64,000 bases of DNA, from contig NC_132813.1 in the NCBI RefSeq assembly GCF_048594095.1, positions 7,304,991 to 7,368,990 on the forward strand, in the 5' to 3' direction. Source of the stretch: Paramormyrops kingsleyae. Taxonomy: Eukaryota; Chordata; Actinopteri; Osteoglossiformes; Mormyridae. Position 1 is the first letter of the stretch. Each line of letters opens with the position of its first letter. Made by a program: the position numbers and the translations under genes. This document shows, piece by piece, positions 37,103-50,288 of the stretch. The notes below the pieces were generated by a model, which was given only the letters and a program-made list of their open reading frames with translations, was not told the origin of the DNA and made no database searches.

Positions 37103-38932
37103 AAACTTCCAATAGGCCTATTCAAACGCTACATGTTTGTGTGGCATGACTTACAAAGAGTTTACAGGGGCTGTGTAACTGCATCTTACAGAATAAACCG
37201 ATAACAGAATGAAGACAAAAGACAGACTGGATTTAAAGAGCATCATTTTCAATAATTTTAATTGTTTCTTTAATATCTCCTTTGATCATGAATCTGTTTT
37301 TTATGCAACATGAGAACCCAAAGCTGCATTGCAGAAGTAAAACGAAAATTTAAAAACATTTTCTGCATTAATGCCAATAAATTAAGAACTATGATGCACA
37401 CAAAAGGAACCCTGTAAAACGAGGATGGATAAAATATACAAAGCTCAGCACCTCCAATGCGAACATTAAGAAAGTTCATTCCAGTTTAATATCATGTATG
37501 TTTATTCTAATGCTGTTTAGTACAAATCAGTTTCATTTGCAGTGATGGACCATAAATAATTTCCCACAATGCATTTCATCAGGGACGTGGTGGTGATGGT
37601 GGGGGGCATAAACCTTTTTCAACAAAGAAATCAAACAGTATCTTGGTGGGTGTGAAGTATGTAACATTAGCCTCAATAACAGGATGGGTTTACAGAAGTG
37701 TTACTTGCAGAATACAGTAAATGTCACGCAGAACTTGAAAGAAGTTCATCCATTTTGAAACTTAAATGCAAGTTGCAGGTGTGAAAGTAATAACAATATG
37801 CAGTGTTTTTTGCAGGTTAAGGTTATAAGGAGAGTATGAAAACGAGGCAGCCAGACAAGAGATCATCTTCCATACCTTCATATTTACAGAAACACAAGAC
37901 TTCTGTCCAAAATGACGACGCTGGTATTTTAATTTTGTGTATATTTATGTGTTCGGTCAAAAATGAGTTCCAAACTCAGATCTGTGAATGAGTGACACAT
38001 AGTCCGACGTTACTAAAGCGACACCTGACGTATGAAGCAGTGTCCAAATCTACAATAAACTGATGTGGCAAAGCACATCATTACAGGTACGACCATCGCA
38101 ATATCGAGAACGAGAAGAACATTTGGACAGAGGAGCTCGCCGCATTGTAAAGTGAGTGTGTGTTGCTACGAAAACAATGAGAAAAAGATATTCAAAATTA
38201 ATTATCTACTGTAAAAACTGAAGGGTTATAGAATTTCAAAGACCAAACCTTTCTTCTCTCTTCAGTCCTACGTCCCCCCCCCCCCAAGACTTTCTCAGTC
38301 TGTCTCATGGGCCCTGGTGTTTCTCACAGGCCACGGTCTGTGCCAGCAAAGCCGAACACAGGTTCAAAAATGTGGCGACATCCGACTTCCAGCTGACATA
38401 TACGCAGGTTAGCCTTTCTTTCAGGTACGCTTTAGTCACAAAATCCACACTTCTTATCCTTGTGATAAACATGATTGCAGAGTGTGGCTGATTCCAAAAG
38501 GCATTATGTACGAATTGGTAAAAGTGGCAAAATGAACAATGAATGTGCTGCTTTGAAATATCAACCTTAATTATAAATATTTTTAATGTAAGACATTACG
38601 ACGACTTTATCAGCGTTCACAGAAACCAATTAAAAACCGAGGTAGCAAAACTCTGTCAAAAATAGACTTGTATCTTCCCCCTGCAGTGTGCACACACAGA
38701 TTCTTCAGAATTTTACACAGCACTAAAATAAACTTGATTCCTTAAACCAATTTTGTCAGCGCTAACTAATCGTTACCAGATGGCTAGCAGTACACGGGTT
38801 TGAATGCATGACATCTGAATCGCATTGGCATTCGCTTATAAAGTCCCCAAATGATTCGCTTTTCTTAAACGCATTATTTACAATTTTTTTGAAAACCGCT
38901 GCAAAACACGTCCATAAGTTAATAAAAGCCGT
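37103..38932. other. Interval without a recognised gene
   Basis: AT-rich with a poly-C tract near 38275. No exon or RNA gene seen. Confidence 0.35.
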
Positions 38933-38985
38933 GTTACTGCAGCATGCAACGTTACTGCAGCATGCAACGTTACTGCAGCATGCCC
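38933..38985. repeat. Three tandem copies of an 18-bp unit
   Basis: The unit is GTTACTGCAGCATGCAAC. The last copy diverges at its end. Confidence 0.95.
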
Positions 38986-39279
38986 TGGCTGTGCATGCGT
39001 GGCTGCACAGGATCAGCAGTTTATGAAGTCTACTATAATCAGAACGTGGATATTAAAGTTATTTTATTATCAGCATCCACAAGTACGGCTGCTTGTAAAT
39101 ATACTTAAGCAGGCTAAGTTGGACATGACACACAGAAGTAGTACAGGAATTGCACTCAGTCCCTGGTTTTGTCTTTAGATGCTTCATGTTCCCAGATTTC
39201 GAAATGCACAGATGCATCAGGAGACATATTAGCGGCAGATCTGAAGACGTTAGCGGGAGGCTAGCAGCTTCAGAAAGTT

Positions 39280-40320
39280 GAGCGCCATCACAAGCTCTCT
39301 CTCGTCGCCTGCTTCGCAGTCTCGCTCTTTGTCTGCCTTGCCGCTGTCGCTGCCACCGCCACAACCCCCCGTGTCAGCTCCACCCTCGAAAGATGGCCGA
39401 TGTCCAGAGACGCCCGTGCCCTCCGCCCGAGTCCCAAGAGCCTAACCCGTGATTTTTGGTTGACAGAGCTCACGAGTTAGGGTCTCAGGGAACAGGAGGA
39501 GCACCGCCGTGTCCGCCGGGCGCGCCAATGCCGTCCCCGCAAGGCGAGCGGCGCCCCCCCATCCCCGTGCTGTGGCCAGGAGCCCCCTGCTCCCCCGGCC
39601 GAACCTCCGCGCCAGAGATAAGACCGCTCGGCCCAGCGTCCGGCTCTGCCTGGTGGGTCGGGCCACGCGATGGATCCGGGTCCGTCTCGTGTCGCTCACC
39701 CCTCTGCAGAAAGAGAGAGAAAGAGGGAAAAAAAAAACGATAAACGTCTGCCCCTTTTTTCGGCGAAAGGTTTATCCCCGGCATGTGGGCTGCTCACTGT
39801 GAGACAGTAAAGCTAACGGCGAACACGCGCGCGCGCACGTAAACACACACGCAGCCCTTCCGTGAAACAAACCCGGAGAGAAAAAAAGAACGGACAAGAA
39901 GCCGGGAGGGGCAGAATGGAGCGAGGAGGAAGCAGCAAGCTCATTACAGATTTTCAGACTTTTATTTCTCCATTCAGAGGGGCAGGAATCGAAGAGCCCT
40001 GGCGTACCTCCCGTCTGCGCTAACTAGCCTTTGTATTCGTGGAGGAAAGCCCCCCCCAGCCAGACGGACAGTCCTTCCTCTTTGTCCTCAGAGCGACTGC
40101 AGGTCATCAGTCCACGTCTCTCCTGCCCCCCCCCCCTCCCTCCCAACACCCATCCCCGTGGGACGTGCTGACCGCTGAAGTCGCCGGCCTCTATCTGCAC
40201 GCTTCAAACAGAGGGGTTACAGGGTGCCGTCGCCGATGTCACCCCCCCCCCCGCCAGACCCCCGCCCCCACACCACCCACTCACTCACCCCCATACCTCC
40301 GTATCATCTTGATCGTCATC
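39280..40320. promoter_or_regulatory. CpG- and C-rich block containing mir-125c
   Basis: CpG density is high from about 39290 to 39900 (for example CACGCGATGGATCCGGGTCC and CGAACACGCGCGCGCGCACG). A YY1-like AAGATGGCCGA at 39390-39400 on the plus strand lies just beside the mir-125c hairpin. Beyond 40030 the DNA becomes C-tract-rich. It could be a promoter or a GC-rich exon of the host RNA. The strand is undetermined. Confidence 0.35.
39420..39500 (-). ncRNA. mir125c: mir-125c-type microRNA precursor
   Basis: On the minus strand the 5p arm (39470-39491) begins TCCCTGAGACCCTAACTCGT. It is a member of the miR-125 family with a C at position 18, where miR-125b has T; this is the form known as miR-125c in zebrafish. 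The 3p arm (about 39429-39450) begins ACGGGTTAGGCTCTTGGGAC and pairs with it across a loop of about 19 nt, giving a typical precursor fold. The seed CCCTGAG is intact, so targets should be those of miR-125/lin-4. In the vertebrate cluster a mir-125 gene lies downstream of mir-99 and let-7. Here it is about 8.8 kb downstream of let-7c on the same strand. The hairpin ends are my estimate from base pairing. Confidence 0.95.
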
Positions 40321-43300
40321 TGAATGGTTATAACAATTGTAAAAAAAAAAAGTTTAAAAGTAAACCTGGAGAAGCTGCATCCATCCTGTCCAGCTGTTTC
40401 CGCAGCCAGAATCCCGACAGTAAGCCGGTAACTTCCAAGCACAAAAAAACATAAAATAAAATAAAATAAAAACACACACAACGACACAAAAGAGCGGCAC
40501 TCCACTGGAGCTTTAATCTTAGAACATCATACAGCGTCCCCCACCCCCCAACCCCCACCCAGACAGTGCCACACTCCACACAGCGAGAAAAATAAGTTGT
40601 CATTGCGGCAGCAGGGGCGGCTGCCGGGGGGGAGCTGCCGGCTCCGGAGCGGCACGCCGGGATTTATCTGCAGCTCGTCGTGGACGAACTCCTCCTGACC
40701 GAGCGGCTGGAGCGACGAAGAAAAGGGAAAAAAAGAAACAGGGAGAGCGACGATATTTTTAAGAAGCTGTGGTCGGCACCTTTTATTCCCGCTGAAGAAA
40801 CCGGACCGCCGTTTTGCGCCGTGGATGGACCATGAGGACAGCGCTCCCATCACTGCCTCGCTCGATCCATGAACCCCCCCCCCCCCCGCATCCCCCCCCC
40901 CCTCGCGACCACCGCCGTTGCCACCTTCTCCGTGACCTCCGGTGGACTTCGACTCCTCAGGGGAGGGGTTGGTGAGAGCAGCGCATATGGGGGGGGGTAC
41001 GGGGGGGTTTGTGAGGTATGGAGCAAAGGGGTTGGCGATGGGGGGGCACTAAGAAGCCACTCGACTCCATGTTATTGGAAATACGGATGCACTGTCTTTT
41101 TAAACCCACCCACCCCCCACCCCGGCTGCTGTGGGCTGAACGCTCCTCGTCCATTTCTGTGGGAAATCAGACTGGCTGATGAATCAAAGGCGGAGGTAGG
41201 GTAAGCGTTGGGTGGGGGGGGGGGTATGGCCGGAGGGGGTGTCACCCCAAACCCCACCCCCCATTGCCGATCTCATCATCATCATCCTCATCAGCTCCAT
41301 CTCAGTGTGTGCGCCACCCACACTCCCACTGCTGCCAGTACCTGCTGTGACCCCTCCCCACCAAACCCCCACCGCATGCAGTCGATGACAACAAGGACAC
41401 AAGGCAGACCCCCCCCCCCCCAACCCTATTTCTGACTGTCTGCTTCCGTTGACTCCAGCCGCCGCGTTGCACAGATCCTGGGTGTGACCCTCTCTTACTG
41501 CCCCCCCCCTCCCGAAAGTGTACTGAGTTAACCTGTCTGCACGCGTGCCCGCTCTCAGATACCACCCTCCTCACGTCATTCGACATGCAACACGCCAAAG
41601 CCCGACAACATCACGCGCTATAGATACGCCAAAATACTTCAAGCTAATTCGCATCTCATGCAAACCAGTTTCCTGTGACTGGATCCAGTCTGTTGCTCTC
41701 TCCTTCACCACACTGTCGCCACCTTCCCAATATAACCCTCATATTTCCAGTCAGCAACTTCCAGTTTTTCTCCAAAAGATTTTTTTCCCCCCCAACAGGT
41801 CTGTTTAACATATTAATTGTCTCTAGCAATTCAACTACAGCTGTTTAATTGGATATTACTAGACCCCGTTTTTGTCTTTAGCTTAGACCAGCGTGTCAAG
41901 CAAATGCATAAGATGTTAGTATATTCAGGACAGAACTCCATCTCTCATACCGCTCTCATCTTAGCTAACACACGAATACTGAAGCAGACTCAATTATTAA
42001 ATTCCACGTTTAAAAAAATCCGGAATATCTTTCCTATGTGTATACAAATGTTTAAAATAAGAAGCTACCACTACATCTGGTGGTGGTGCGGGGGGGGGGG
42101 TAAAATCTATGACAATCTGACTTAATTGGTTCCTTTATCTGACTGTGATCAGGCCCCTCATCGCCCAGACTTAATTCCGTCACCTCTGACCCAATACCCA
42201 CAAACGCCCCAAGTATATTAGTGTCATGACCTCGCCGTGACTGTGAGACGGGGGCTGCGGGGGCCGTGGGGGGGGCTTTAATGTCACTGGGGCGGCCATT
42301 GATTATGCACCCAGTGCAAACTGCTCATTAATATTTCTGCTGCGCTATAATGCGGATGGCGGGGGTGATGAAAAATGCGTCGCGCCCAGAGTCGCCTGCT
42401 TACCTTGAGACTCGGAGGGCATATTGCACAAAAAGGGGGGGGGGGGGCTGGTTAAAAAAAAAGATGAGAAGGATTTTACAGCTGTATGCAAATGTCTGTC
42501 AGCGGTAACCAGGTTCAAGTCCAGTATCTCTTGGACTTGTACAAGGCTACAGTGGGTGGGGGGGTGAGGGGGGGGGGGGGGGGATGTCAGGGCAAATGAA
42601 ATCAATATGGGCTGTAAACTAGTGGCCATAATCAATCAACTCTATTACTGCTGTCAGGGTGTCTGGAACAGACAGAACACCCCCACCTTGCCTCCCACAC
42701 TCCGAACGTCCACAAGCTCGCCAGACATGTCACTGGTACTGAGCTTTAGCCACAGAATGCTAACCCACGCATGGATCTCAATGAAAACGTTTTTATTACA
42801 GCCTATTTCTCTAATCCCATGTCCCTTTAATTATGTATCTGAAATATCCCATGTTATCACATTTAACTTAAATATTTATCACTGTAAAATATTTTTAGAC
42901 ATTGGTTCAGGCAGGGTGGCACACCTGTTAATTTAATTCTGTCTTCTTTTTAATCTAGATTCTTACATTTATTTATAAAACCAGAACAAGTAACTTAAAA
43001 GGCACATTATTTCAGACAAGTTTATTATGTTAGGAATATGGATAACGGCTCTAAAAACAGCTGAGTTTTTTGTATGTGTGTGTGTGTGGCTGATTGTAGC
43101 CAGTCAACTTTCTTAGAAAGGTGACACTGTCCCCTTTTTTCCAGCAGATGAGGACCTACCCCAGGCATGCATGCATTTAGTCATCAGTCTGCCCCTCCCG
43201 ACGTGTCATCTCACCGCGACAAAAATATCACTCCAGACGAGTGCCTGCCTGTTACACATGGGCGCCACGTGTTGTCATCTGTCACCGCTGAAGGCGTGTC

Positions 43301-46300
43301 AGACCCTTCGCTCCCGCCACGTCCCCTAAAAGAGAGCAAGGAGCGCGGGTCTCATGCCGCGGTCCGTCCCATCTGTGGGAGAGCGGGGGGGGGGGGGGGT
43401 TTGGTAGGTTTCAATCGCTTATATCCGCAGCCAGTCAGAAATCACACAGATCATGCATTTTCATGCCCGACTGCCCTGGTGAAGCAAAACAACTAGATTT
43501 GCATCCACTGTACCCCTGAAATTAACAAACAACCAGATTCTTTCAAAGCAAAGGGATTTGGAAACGATGACATCACCCTTAACAAAACATTAGGGCTAAC
43601 CTACGATAGGTAACTGACTTAATAGTTGACCAATCCCCTTTGAGCTCCAGCCTAAGCTGATCGCAGCACGTGCTGCACCCTTGGCTCACTGCAGCCAATC
43701 AGAACGCGGTGTTCTGGCTGTTTGCACATGCAGGACCGAAAGCTCCCACCCGAACCGGAATTGCCTTCGTGGACATGCGCTCAGGAACAGGGAGCCCAGA
43801 TGCGCATGTCCTGCGCTGGAACGACGTGTGAGGGACACTAACGGCTCACATCGTGTCACGCGAGATGGAAGCCCTCTCCCAGGATCTTGTCCCCCCCCCC
43901 CACCCCCGCCACCCCAATCGATGACATTGATTTCTCCACCTGGGTCAAAGGGCACGGATGCATCGATTGGAGAAAGTACCTGACACAGCAAGAAGAGGAC
44001 CAGCTCCAGACAGATCAATGACACTGCTGTCCCTCCATGGGACAGATAAATTCATACATACATGCATACATACATGCATACATACATGCATACATACATG
44101 CATACATACATGTACATGCCAACAATGTGTGTATATACAGCGTGCGTTACACACTCATCCACAGCTAAGGTCCCCCCCAAAACTCTGGACATCCCAGCCA
44201 TTTTTCAAACAGAACAGGGGCTGGCAAGAGACAGAAACAGCAAAGTCCTGGATCCAGGCCAGGCAGCAAACTCCAGTAAGAAAAAGAAAGAAAGAAGAAA
44301 ATGAAATAAAAAGCCATGAATATGAAGAAGAGACTGGTGGGATCGACATTATGAAATTCATGGAAAACTATGAGTTTAATCCTATTATAAAGATTCGCTT
44401 AAAAACATGCAACTGTCAGCAGAAATGTTTACAGATGTAAGAATATACAAATATCATGCATTTAAAAAAGCAAGACAACTTTATTGGGAGAGTGACACGA
44501 TAAAGGAAATTCCATTAGAGTGTGGCACCGTATTCGATTCACAATCCACATCTGAACATTCGTGTCAAATACCAAAACGATTTCTTTTCGGATGTCCATT
44601 ATGGTATGTAGGACAATAGTGCCTGTTTGGTATTTCCATGTGTGGGCAGAGACAGTCGCCACCGAGGTACTCGTGCAGGAAAGCGGGCGACTCCCGCATC
44701 ATGAAATAGTGAGATGGCAGCACACGACAGAGCGACTACACGAATGACCCACATGCACGACAGTCTTTCACTATATTATCACTTTACATTTTTTCTGTAA
44801 ATACCTGGGGGGGGGATGAACACACATTAATAAAATTGAGGCATGCCCCCCCCCTCCACCTTTGGATAATGATGCACCCAGAAAAGCCAACACAGCAAAA
44901 ATAATGATGGCGGCACCGTTCAGAGACCTCCGAGAACACTAAACAAAGGGGCGCTCCCTCTCCCCAGCCTAATCCAGTAATTTATTTTTTCGACCGTCAC
45001 ATAAATTGAAATGCAGCTGTAACCAATGACTCGCAGCTCCGTCGCCGTGCCAGCTGGACAAGGCGATGCTGAAACAGCAGCACTTCTTAACATTGTTCAC
45101 TCTGGTATATCTGGACGAACTGCTCCAGAGCTGGGGTTTAAAAAAAAATTAAAAAAAAAGGCTCTTTAAATAAACTCAAACAATGCTGTGGTTTGACTCC
45201 ATCTGCTGAACCCTCAGATGTAGAAGCGGCCCTTGAACTACGAAACATGAGCACCTTTTCTTCGGCTGAGGTCCATGTTCAGCCCAGAACCTCCACAATA
45301 AACCCTAAGATTAACCATTTCACCACCAACACACACAGCTCACGTTCTTGCTAAAAACGAAAGGCTCGGCTGACCCAGCTACCTTTAGTCCAACTGATTG
45401 TTATTTGAAAGCAGTTTTGACAGACACTAAAACCACAGCTGTACAAACGAAACCAGATACAGTCAATCACTGTACCTTACAGAAAAGGTCGACGTCAAGT
45501 AATTGCTGTCATTTGCGTTTAATTTATTGAGCGGGACTTGGATGGATCAAATGTATTTACTGATATGGCATAGCATACTGCCTTCTGAGCAACAAACGTA
45601 TTTTGTGGAAAATGCTGATTTACTATGTAAAAAAACATTTTAAAATTGTTGGAAAAGTTGATTGGAAACTGTGAGATCTCTAAACGAAGAACCGGGAGGT
45701 CGGTTCAGGTCAGGATGAAGAGATTTACTGTGCTTCCTATGAAGGAGTGGGGCTGAGACTGCTGCCAACTGTTAGCGGAATAAAACGATATTAACGCTAA
45801 ACGAATTAACTGCTGGGACATTTATCTCATGCTATTAACAGCAGTGTATTTTAGTTAATGGCAAACTGATAGAGGCTTAATAGCTTTCGTATATATTTCT
45901 TATCCTTGGAAGGTTAGTTGAAAAGTTGTTTTCCAGGTTTAAAGGACAACTTTGGTTCTGGTGAAATACAGCCCAGAAGGTTTTATAAGGTCTGTAGTTA
46001 AAAAGCCGAACCCACGCAGACAACAGAGAGGGGGTAGAGTGCACTCTAATGGTACTGCCCCTGACAACAACTACCAAAAAAGCCGCCTAGATATATGGCA
46101 CTGAAACTAGAGTTGCGGCACCATTTTTGTCCTGGCCAGTGTAAACAGGCCTAAATCACTCACAAGTCTCTGTGTCACCTTCCATAAACACGTTTTAGAG
46201 AGAGAGATGGGGGGGGGATGAATAGTGACAAGCTTGAAACACGCGACTCCCTGGCTGCAGTCACCATTTACAGTACACAAAGCCTGAACCCCCCAGCCCC

Positions 46301-46639
46301 AGCCCCCCCCGCTAACACCACCACACTGTTGAAGCCTCCCCCCCCCCCAAGTGAAGGAGACATGGAAAAGACACATCTTCATCCCATTGGTCAAGTGACA
46401 GGCCAGATCCACAGCCTCTCTCTTTCCATTCTCTGATTTTTTTTTTTTTTTTTTGGGGGGGGGGGCAGTTAAGAACTTGCTTTACAAGCAGTGGCACACA
46501 GCCAAGACCCCCCCCCCCCCCCCCACCCCACAACCCTCTGGTGCCAAAGCTGGCCTGTGTTAAATAGAGATTTCAGCAGTTTATCCTGCAAAGACACTTT
46601 AAGCGCTGTGGTCTTGGGGAGTGGATTCGGAGGGGGGGG
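40321..46639. other. Interval rich in poly-G/poly-C tracts, no gene recognised
   Basis: Contains many G or C runs of 8 or more, for example near 40877, 41213, 41410, 42434, 42569, 43386, 43900, 46335, 46457, 46508 and 46632, and a mixed T17-G tract at 46438-46466. A block near 42285-42365 (GGCCATTGATTATGCACCCA, AACTGCTCATTAATATTTCT) could be a conserved element. If the microRNAs share a transcript, 40.3-46.6 kb would be intronic between let-7c and mir-125c. Confidence 0.4.
44053..44118. repeat. Tandem repeat, 12-bp unit CATACATACATG
   Basis: About five units. The unit is a multiple of 3, so it gives short spurious His/Thr-rich or Met/Tyr-rich frames. Confidence 0.95.
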
Positions 46640-48224
46640 GGGGGACCAAAACCAACGTTAAAACCATCCAAACCATACGGCAAGAACTCTATACTGAAAT
46701 ATAAGCACTTTCACAAGCTATCATTTATATACGCTGTGGGGCTGACTGGATGTATATACACCGCAAATGCCGAACATTATCATTATCTCCATTAGTCATT
46801 AAATGCTAAGGAACTCCCTTTAGCTAGAACTCAAGACACATTAACAAGGACAACATCAACAGTGTAGAGAAATGGATGTTCATCATAAATCGGCATTAAC
46901 AAAACATTTTCAGTATAAAATCTTAGTCCAGAACTATGCAACATTATATAACCATTATACAATGCTTTCTGTATTAACATTTTTATAATTGTCACATGGA
47001 ACAGAATACAAATACTTACAGTAACACAAAATAGCTACTGAAATGAAGATATAAAAATACACCTATAGGCTTTAAAGTAACACAAATCAAGCCACACACA
47101 GAGATTGACACATTCACGTTTTATCAATAAACTTGCCTATTATGATACAACCCTTTCACATAACAATACAAAGACTTTTCTGATTTAGCTGTACTACCAG
47201 AACAATGCAACACAGGTATCCACTTAACCTCAACAAACATAAGTTCAATAATGTCTTTTGCTTTCTCATAGATATACAGAAGATCGACAGTGCCCAGTAT
47301 TCACAGGTGATTGGTCAGCACCTGGAATTACCCACAATGCTAAATTTCACTTTCACTGCTGGTTCTGATCAATGTAATTTAAAATGAGGAGATGAACAAG
47401 CGTGCTCCGATTACAGGGAGGAGACCGTCACAATTCTGAAAATACGTAAGAGTTAAAGACACCTGTCCAATGGATGAAATCCTGTTTTCACACATATTCC
47501 TCCGTATCCAAAACAGCACCGCGATGGTGATTTTTTTTGTCTTTCTTTCTGCAAATGCAGCAAGACTTTTCAGGCATTCAGGAAACTTCTACTATAATGG
47601 TGGGAGGAAAAACTTCTGCAACACTCTCTGCTATAAGAAACCACTGCAGTCAGCAAGCTTCTTCACAACTAAAGACAGTGGGGTCATTTGTGGCCCAGCC
47701 ACATGAAAAAGGGGACCTTCACCTGCCTGCAAATAAAGGACCATCTTTCCCGCTTGATAAACGTGAGGAATGTGAGAGAAAACACATCTTCAATGCAGAA
47801 GGACTTGTAATCCAGCTGTGACACTAAAGGTATGGATGAGAGAGTCACTGCATGGTCCTACGGCTAGCAAAAGGTAATAACCGTTCTGTGAGTGTCACCA
47901 AAACACGTCACAATCAGTGGCTTCTAGTCCAATTTCAATGCGGCAGGAGAAAACTGAGAAGGACAAAGCAAAGTCGGGAATACTGCAGATGCGCTGTCAA
48001 AGGTTTTAAGAACGTAATCATAAAAACGTACTTATATAGCATCGATCCAAGCAGCAAAAAAACAGAAAACAGCTCCCCATCCGAGTCAATATCTTCAATT
48101 AAATGCATCAGAAACTAGTCCGGTTTATCTGAGATAGCATTGCCAAAACAGAGAAGGTGGCGACGGAAATGGGGAAAAAAAAAAGTTTCATTAACCGATG
48201 GGTGTTGCTGGACGACTTGAGTGT
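46640..48224. other. AT-rich stretch downstream of let-7c
   Basis: Free of G/C homopolymers of 8 or more. Presumably part of the minus-strand primary microRNA transcript. No further hairpin was recognised by eye. Confidence 0.35.
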
Positions 48225-48308
48225 ACTCCAAGGAAAGCTAGTAGGTTGTACAGTTAACTCCCAGGGTGTGATTCTAAACCATACAACCTACTACCTCAAC
48301 CCGGATGT
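48225..48308 (-). ncRNA. let7c: let-7c microRNA precursor
   Basis: The minus strand reproduces the human let-7c-1 precursor almost base for base: flank CATCCGGGT, mature 5p (48277-48298) beginning TGAGGTAGTAGGTTGTATGG, loop with ACACCCTGGGAGTTAA, 3p (48232-48253) CTGTACAACCTACTAGCTTT, then CCTTGGAGT. The seed GAGGTAG and the let-7c-specific GGTT end are present. let-7 microRNAs promote differentiation and repress genes such as LIN28 and RAS family members in animals. The 3p arm reads CCTACTAGC where the human let-7c-1 arm, as I remember it, reads CCTTCTAGC. It lies 2.0 kb downstream of mir-99a in the same orientation and is presumably cut from the same transcript. Confidence 0.98.
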
Positions 48309-50288
48309 ACACAGCTTCTGGACCAACTTCTTCTGGTCTTCCAGTGGAGAAAGCCATGCCACTTCTCAGCTTAATATTGCAAATGGGCCGACTTTCATGT
48401 CATCTCCGAAACAACATTTTTAATGTAGAGAAAGCAGAGAAGGAAAACAGACAGTGCATGCAAAAAGTCATCACAGAAGCAGTATCTCGACGCTGTCCAA
48501 TGAAAAACACACATCTCCAAAAACCCATTGTTTCAGGAGCATTTTCTTAGAAACTACTTTACAGATTAAACCTAAAACAACATAACGAGACATCCTGAGC
48601 ACCACGAATAGAAACTTATCTTAACGCTGCCATCAGAGAACCGTTAGTTTTAAATAGACTTAAGTGGATTGTTGTTAGCGATGCCAACAGTGTCAACAAG
48701 ATACACAACTAATCTTCCTTTGTATTCACAATTAACAAGGATGTTAGTTAACTAGCTATCTAGCTATTAATGTTAAGTTGTTAAAATAAACAATATAAAC
48801 AAACATAAATGCTAGGTAACTAGGCGACTTCATAGAACATCTTTTCATTGGTCAATCAGATGTCAAACACCGTCTGAAGACCCAGGAGAATAGGCGTATT
48901 CCATCAATAGTAAAAAAAAAAAAGGTACAATCATCTTAAAGTGGAAGTACACTGTTTTCATCAGACAGCGATGATATGCTGGCACAGAACACATCTTCTG
49001 TTTTCCTGAACAAAAATTTAATATTTAAAAAACCATCTACAAAATACATTTGTTTATAGGATGAAAGTGGTGACCATTTCAAGATAATATAAGAATGATA
49101 ATTAAAAACTGATACTGATTCAGTATCACCAATATCAGTCCAGAATTTGCCAAATTATTGTTCATTGTGATTTTACATGCATCAAATGTCTGAGAGTTGA
49201 CATGATCAGGCACAGCACTGTTGCATCTGGCGTAGTACTTTAAAAGATCATACAGAGAACTCCTCAAATGATACTGTTAACTTAGCTTGCTCTGTTATAT
49301 TACACTCCAAACAGCCGCAAGGAAGACTCTGGAAATGTCTCTACTATATAAATAATAAAAATTTATTAAAAAAAAATTAAAAAAAGAACGAAGTCTTCCC
49401 TTGCTTGCATGCAGAAAGAAACAATGAAACAGCATAATGCGAAATATTCACAAATTGTCAAAGCATGGTGAGAGAATAAGAATCAGGGCCTCTAGCTTTA
49501 GATCTGTCGTACTATAGTGACCTGCTGATGAAACCGCCACAAATAGCAGACATGATTCCTAAGCGATGATACGATTTTTAAAATTGTACGATTTTAACCC
49601 AGAGAGCTGGAGCAGAGCTCTGCTGTTCTGGGAGTACTGGGAACAGAGGTTTCCCTTTAATTTGAGCTGTACTGGCAGGCTGAGCTTATTAACCTTTCCG
49701 TCTTATAAGTCTGTACGAATTGCTTTTAATACTTGTTATTTTTTCTGAGATTTAGCTATTACTAAACTCTGGTAAAATGTATTAAGTTGAAAGACACTGA
49801 GTTTGCAATAACAAGTAGCTTGAAATGAGCATAAAGATCTGGGAAACTTAAATCGCAATAACTTTTGCATAATTTATTTTCATGTAATTATTAACTCAAA
49901 AGTCCCTGTTTATCTAATTAATTATAAGAAATATGTTATCTTAAAAATTCTTATATACAACTAACCAAAACTAGCTGCAGGTGAACTTGTATATAAAAAC
50001 ACGATACTTTGTTTTTTTTAACAGCAACAAAAAAGCACAAGTTACAAATTAACTTATATGCAAAATAATTTGCAAATTAACTAAAAAAAATGTTTCCCAC
50101 CTTTTTTTTTTTTTTTTAGGTCATTTAAGGTGAGAACCTATAACACTACTTGGCAGCCTGATTTAGCAACTTTAAAGCACCAGAAATTAGCATGTCAGCA
50201 CAGTGCAAAACAGAGAGACATGTGCATTCAAGTTCTCAGTAAATCGCAGCCGAAAAGAAAATTTCTGCAGGTAGAACGACGTTTATGC
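48309..50288. other. Spacer between mir-99a and let-7c
   Basis: AT-rich, with no coding potential and no additional recognised hairpin. In human the corresponding spacer is, from memory, under 1 kb. Confidence 0.4.

Noticed and set aside
39485..39802. Arg/Pro/Ser-rich frames on both strands near mir-125c
   Set aside because: Overlapping GC-rich frames in all phases, one of them running over the microRNA hairpin. Composition effect.
40869..41598. Proline/glycine/histidine-rich frames
   Set aside because: Generated by poly-C/poly-G tracts and short CAT repeats. No domain.
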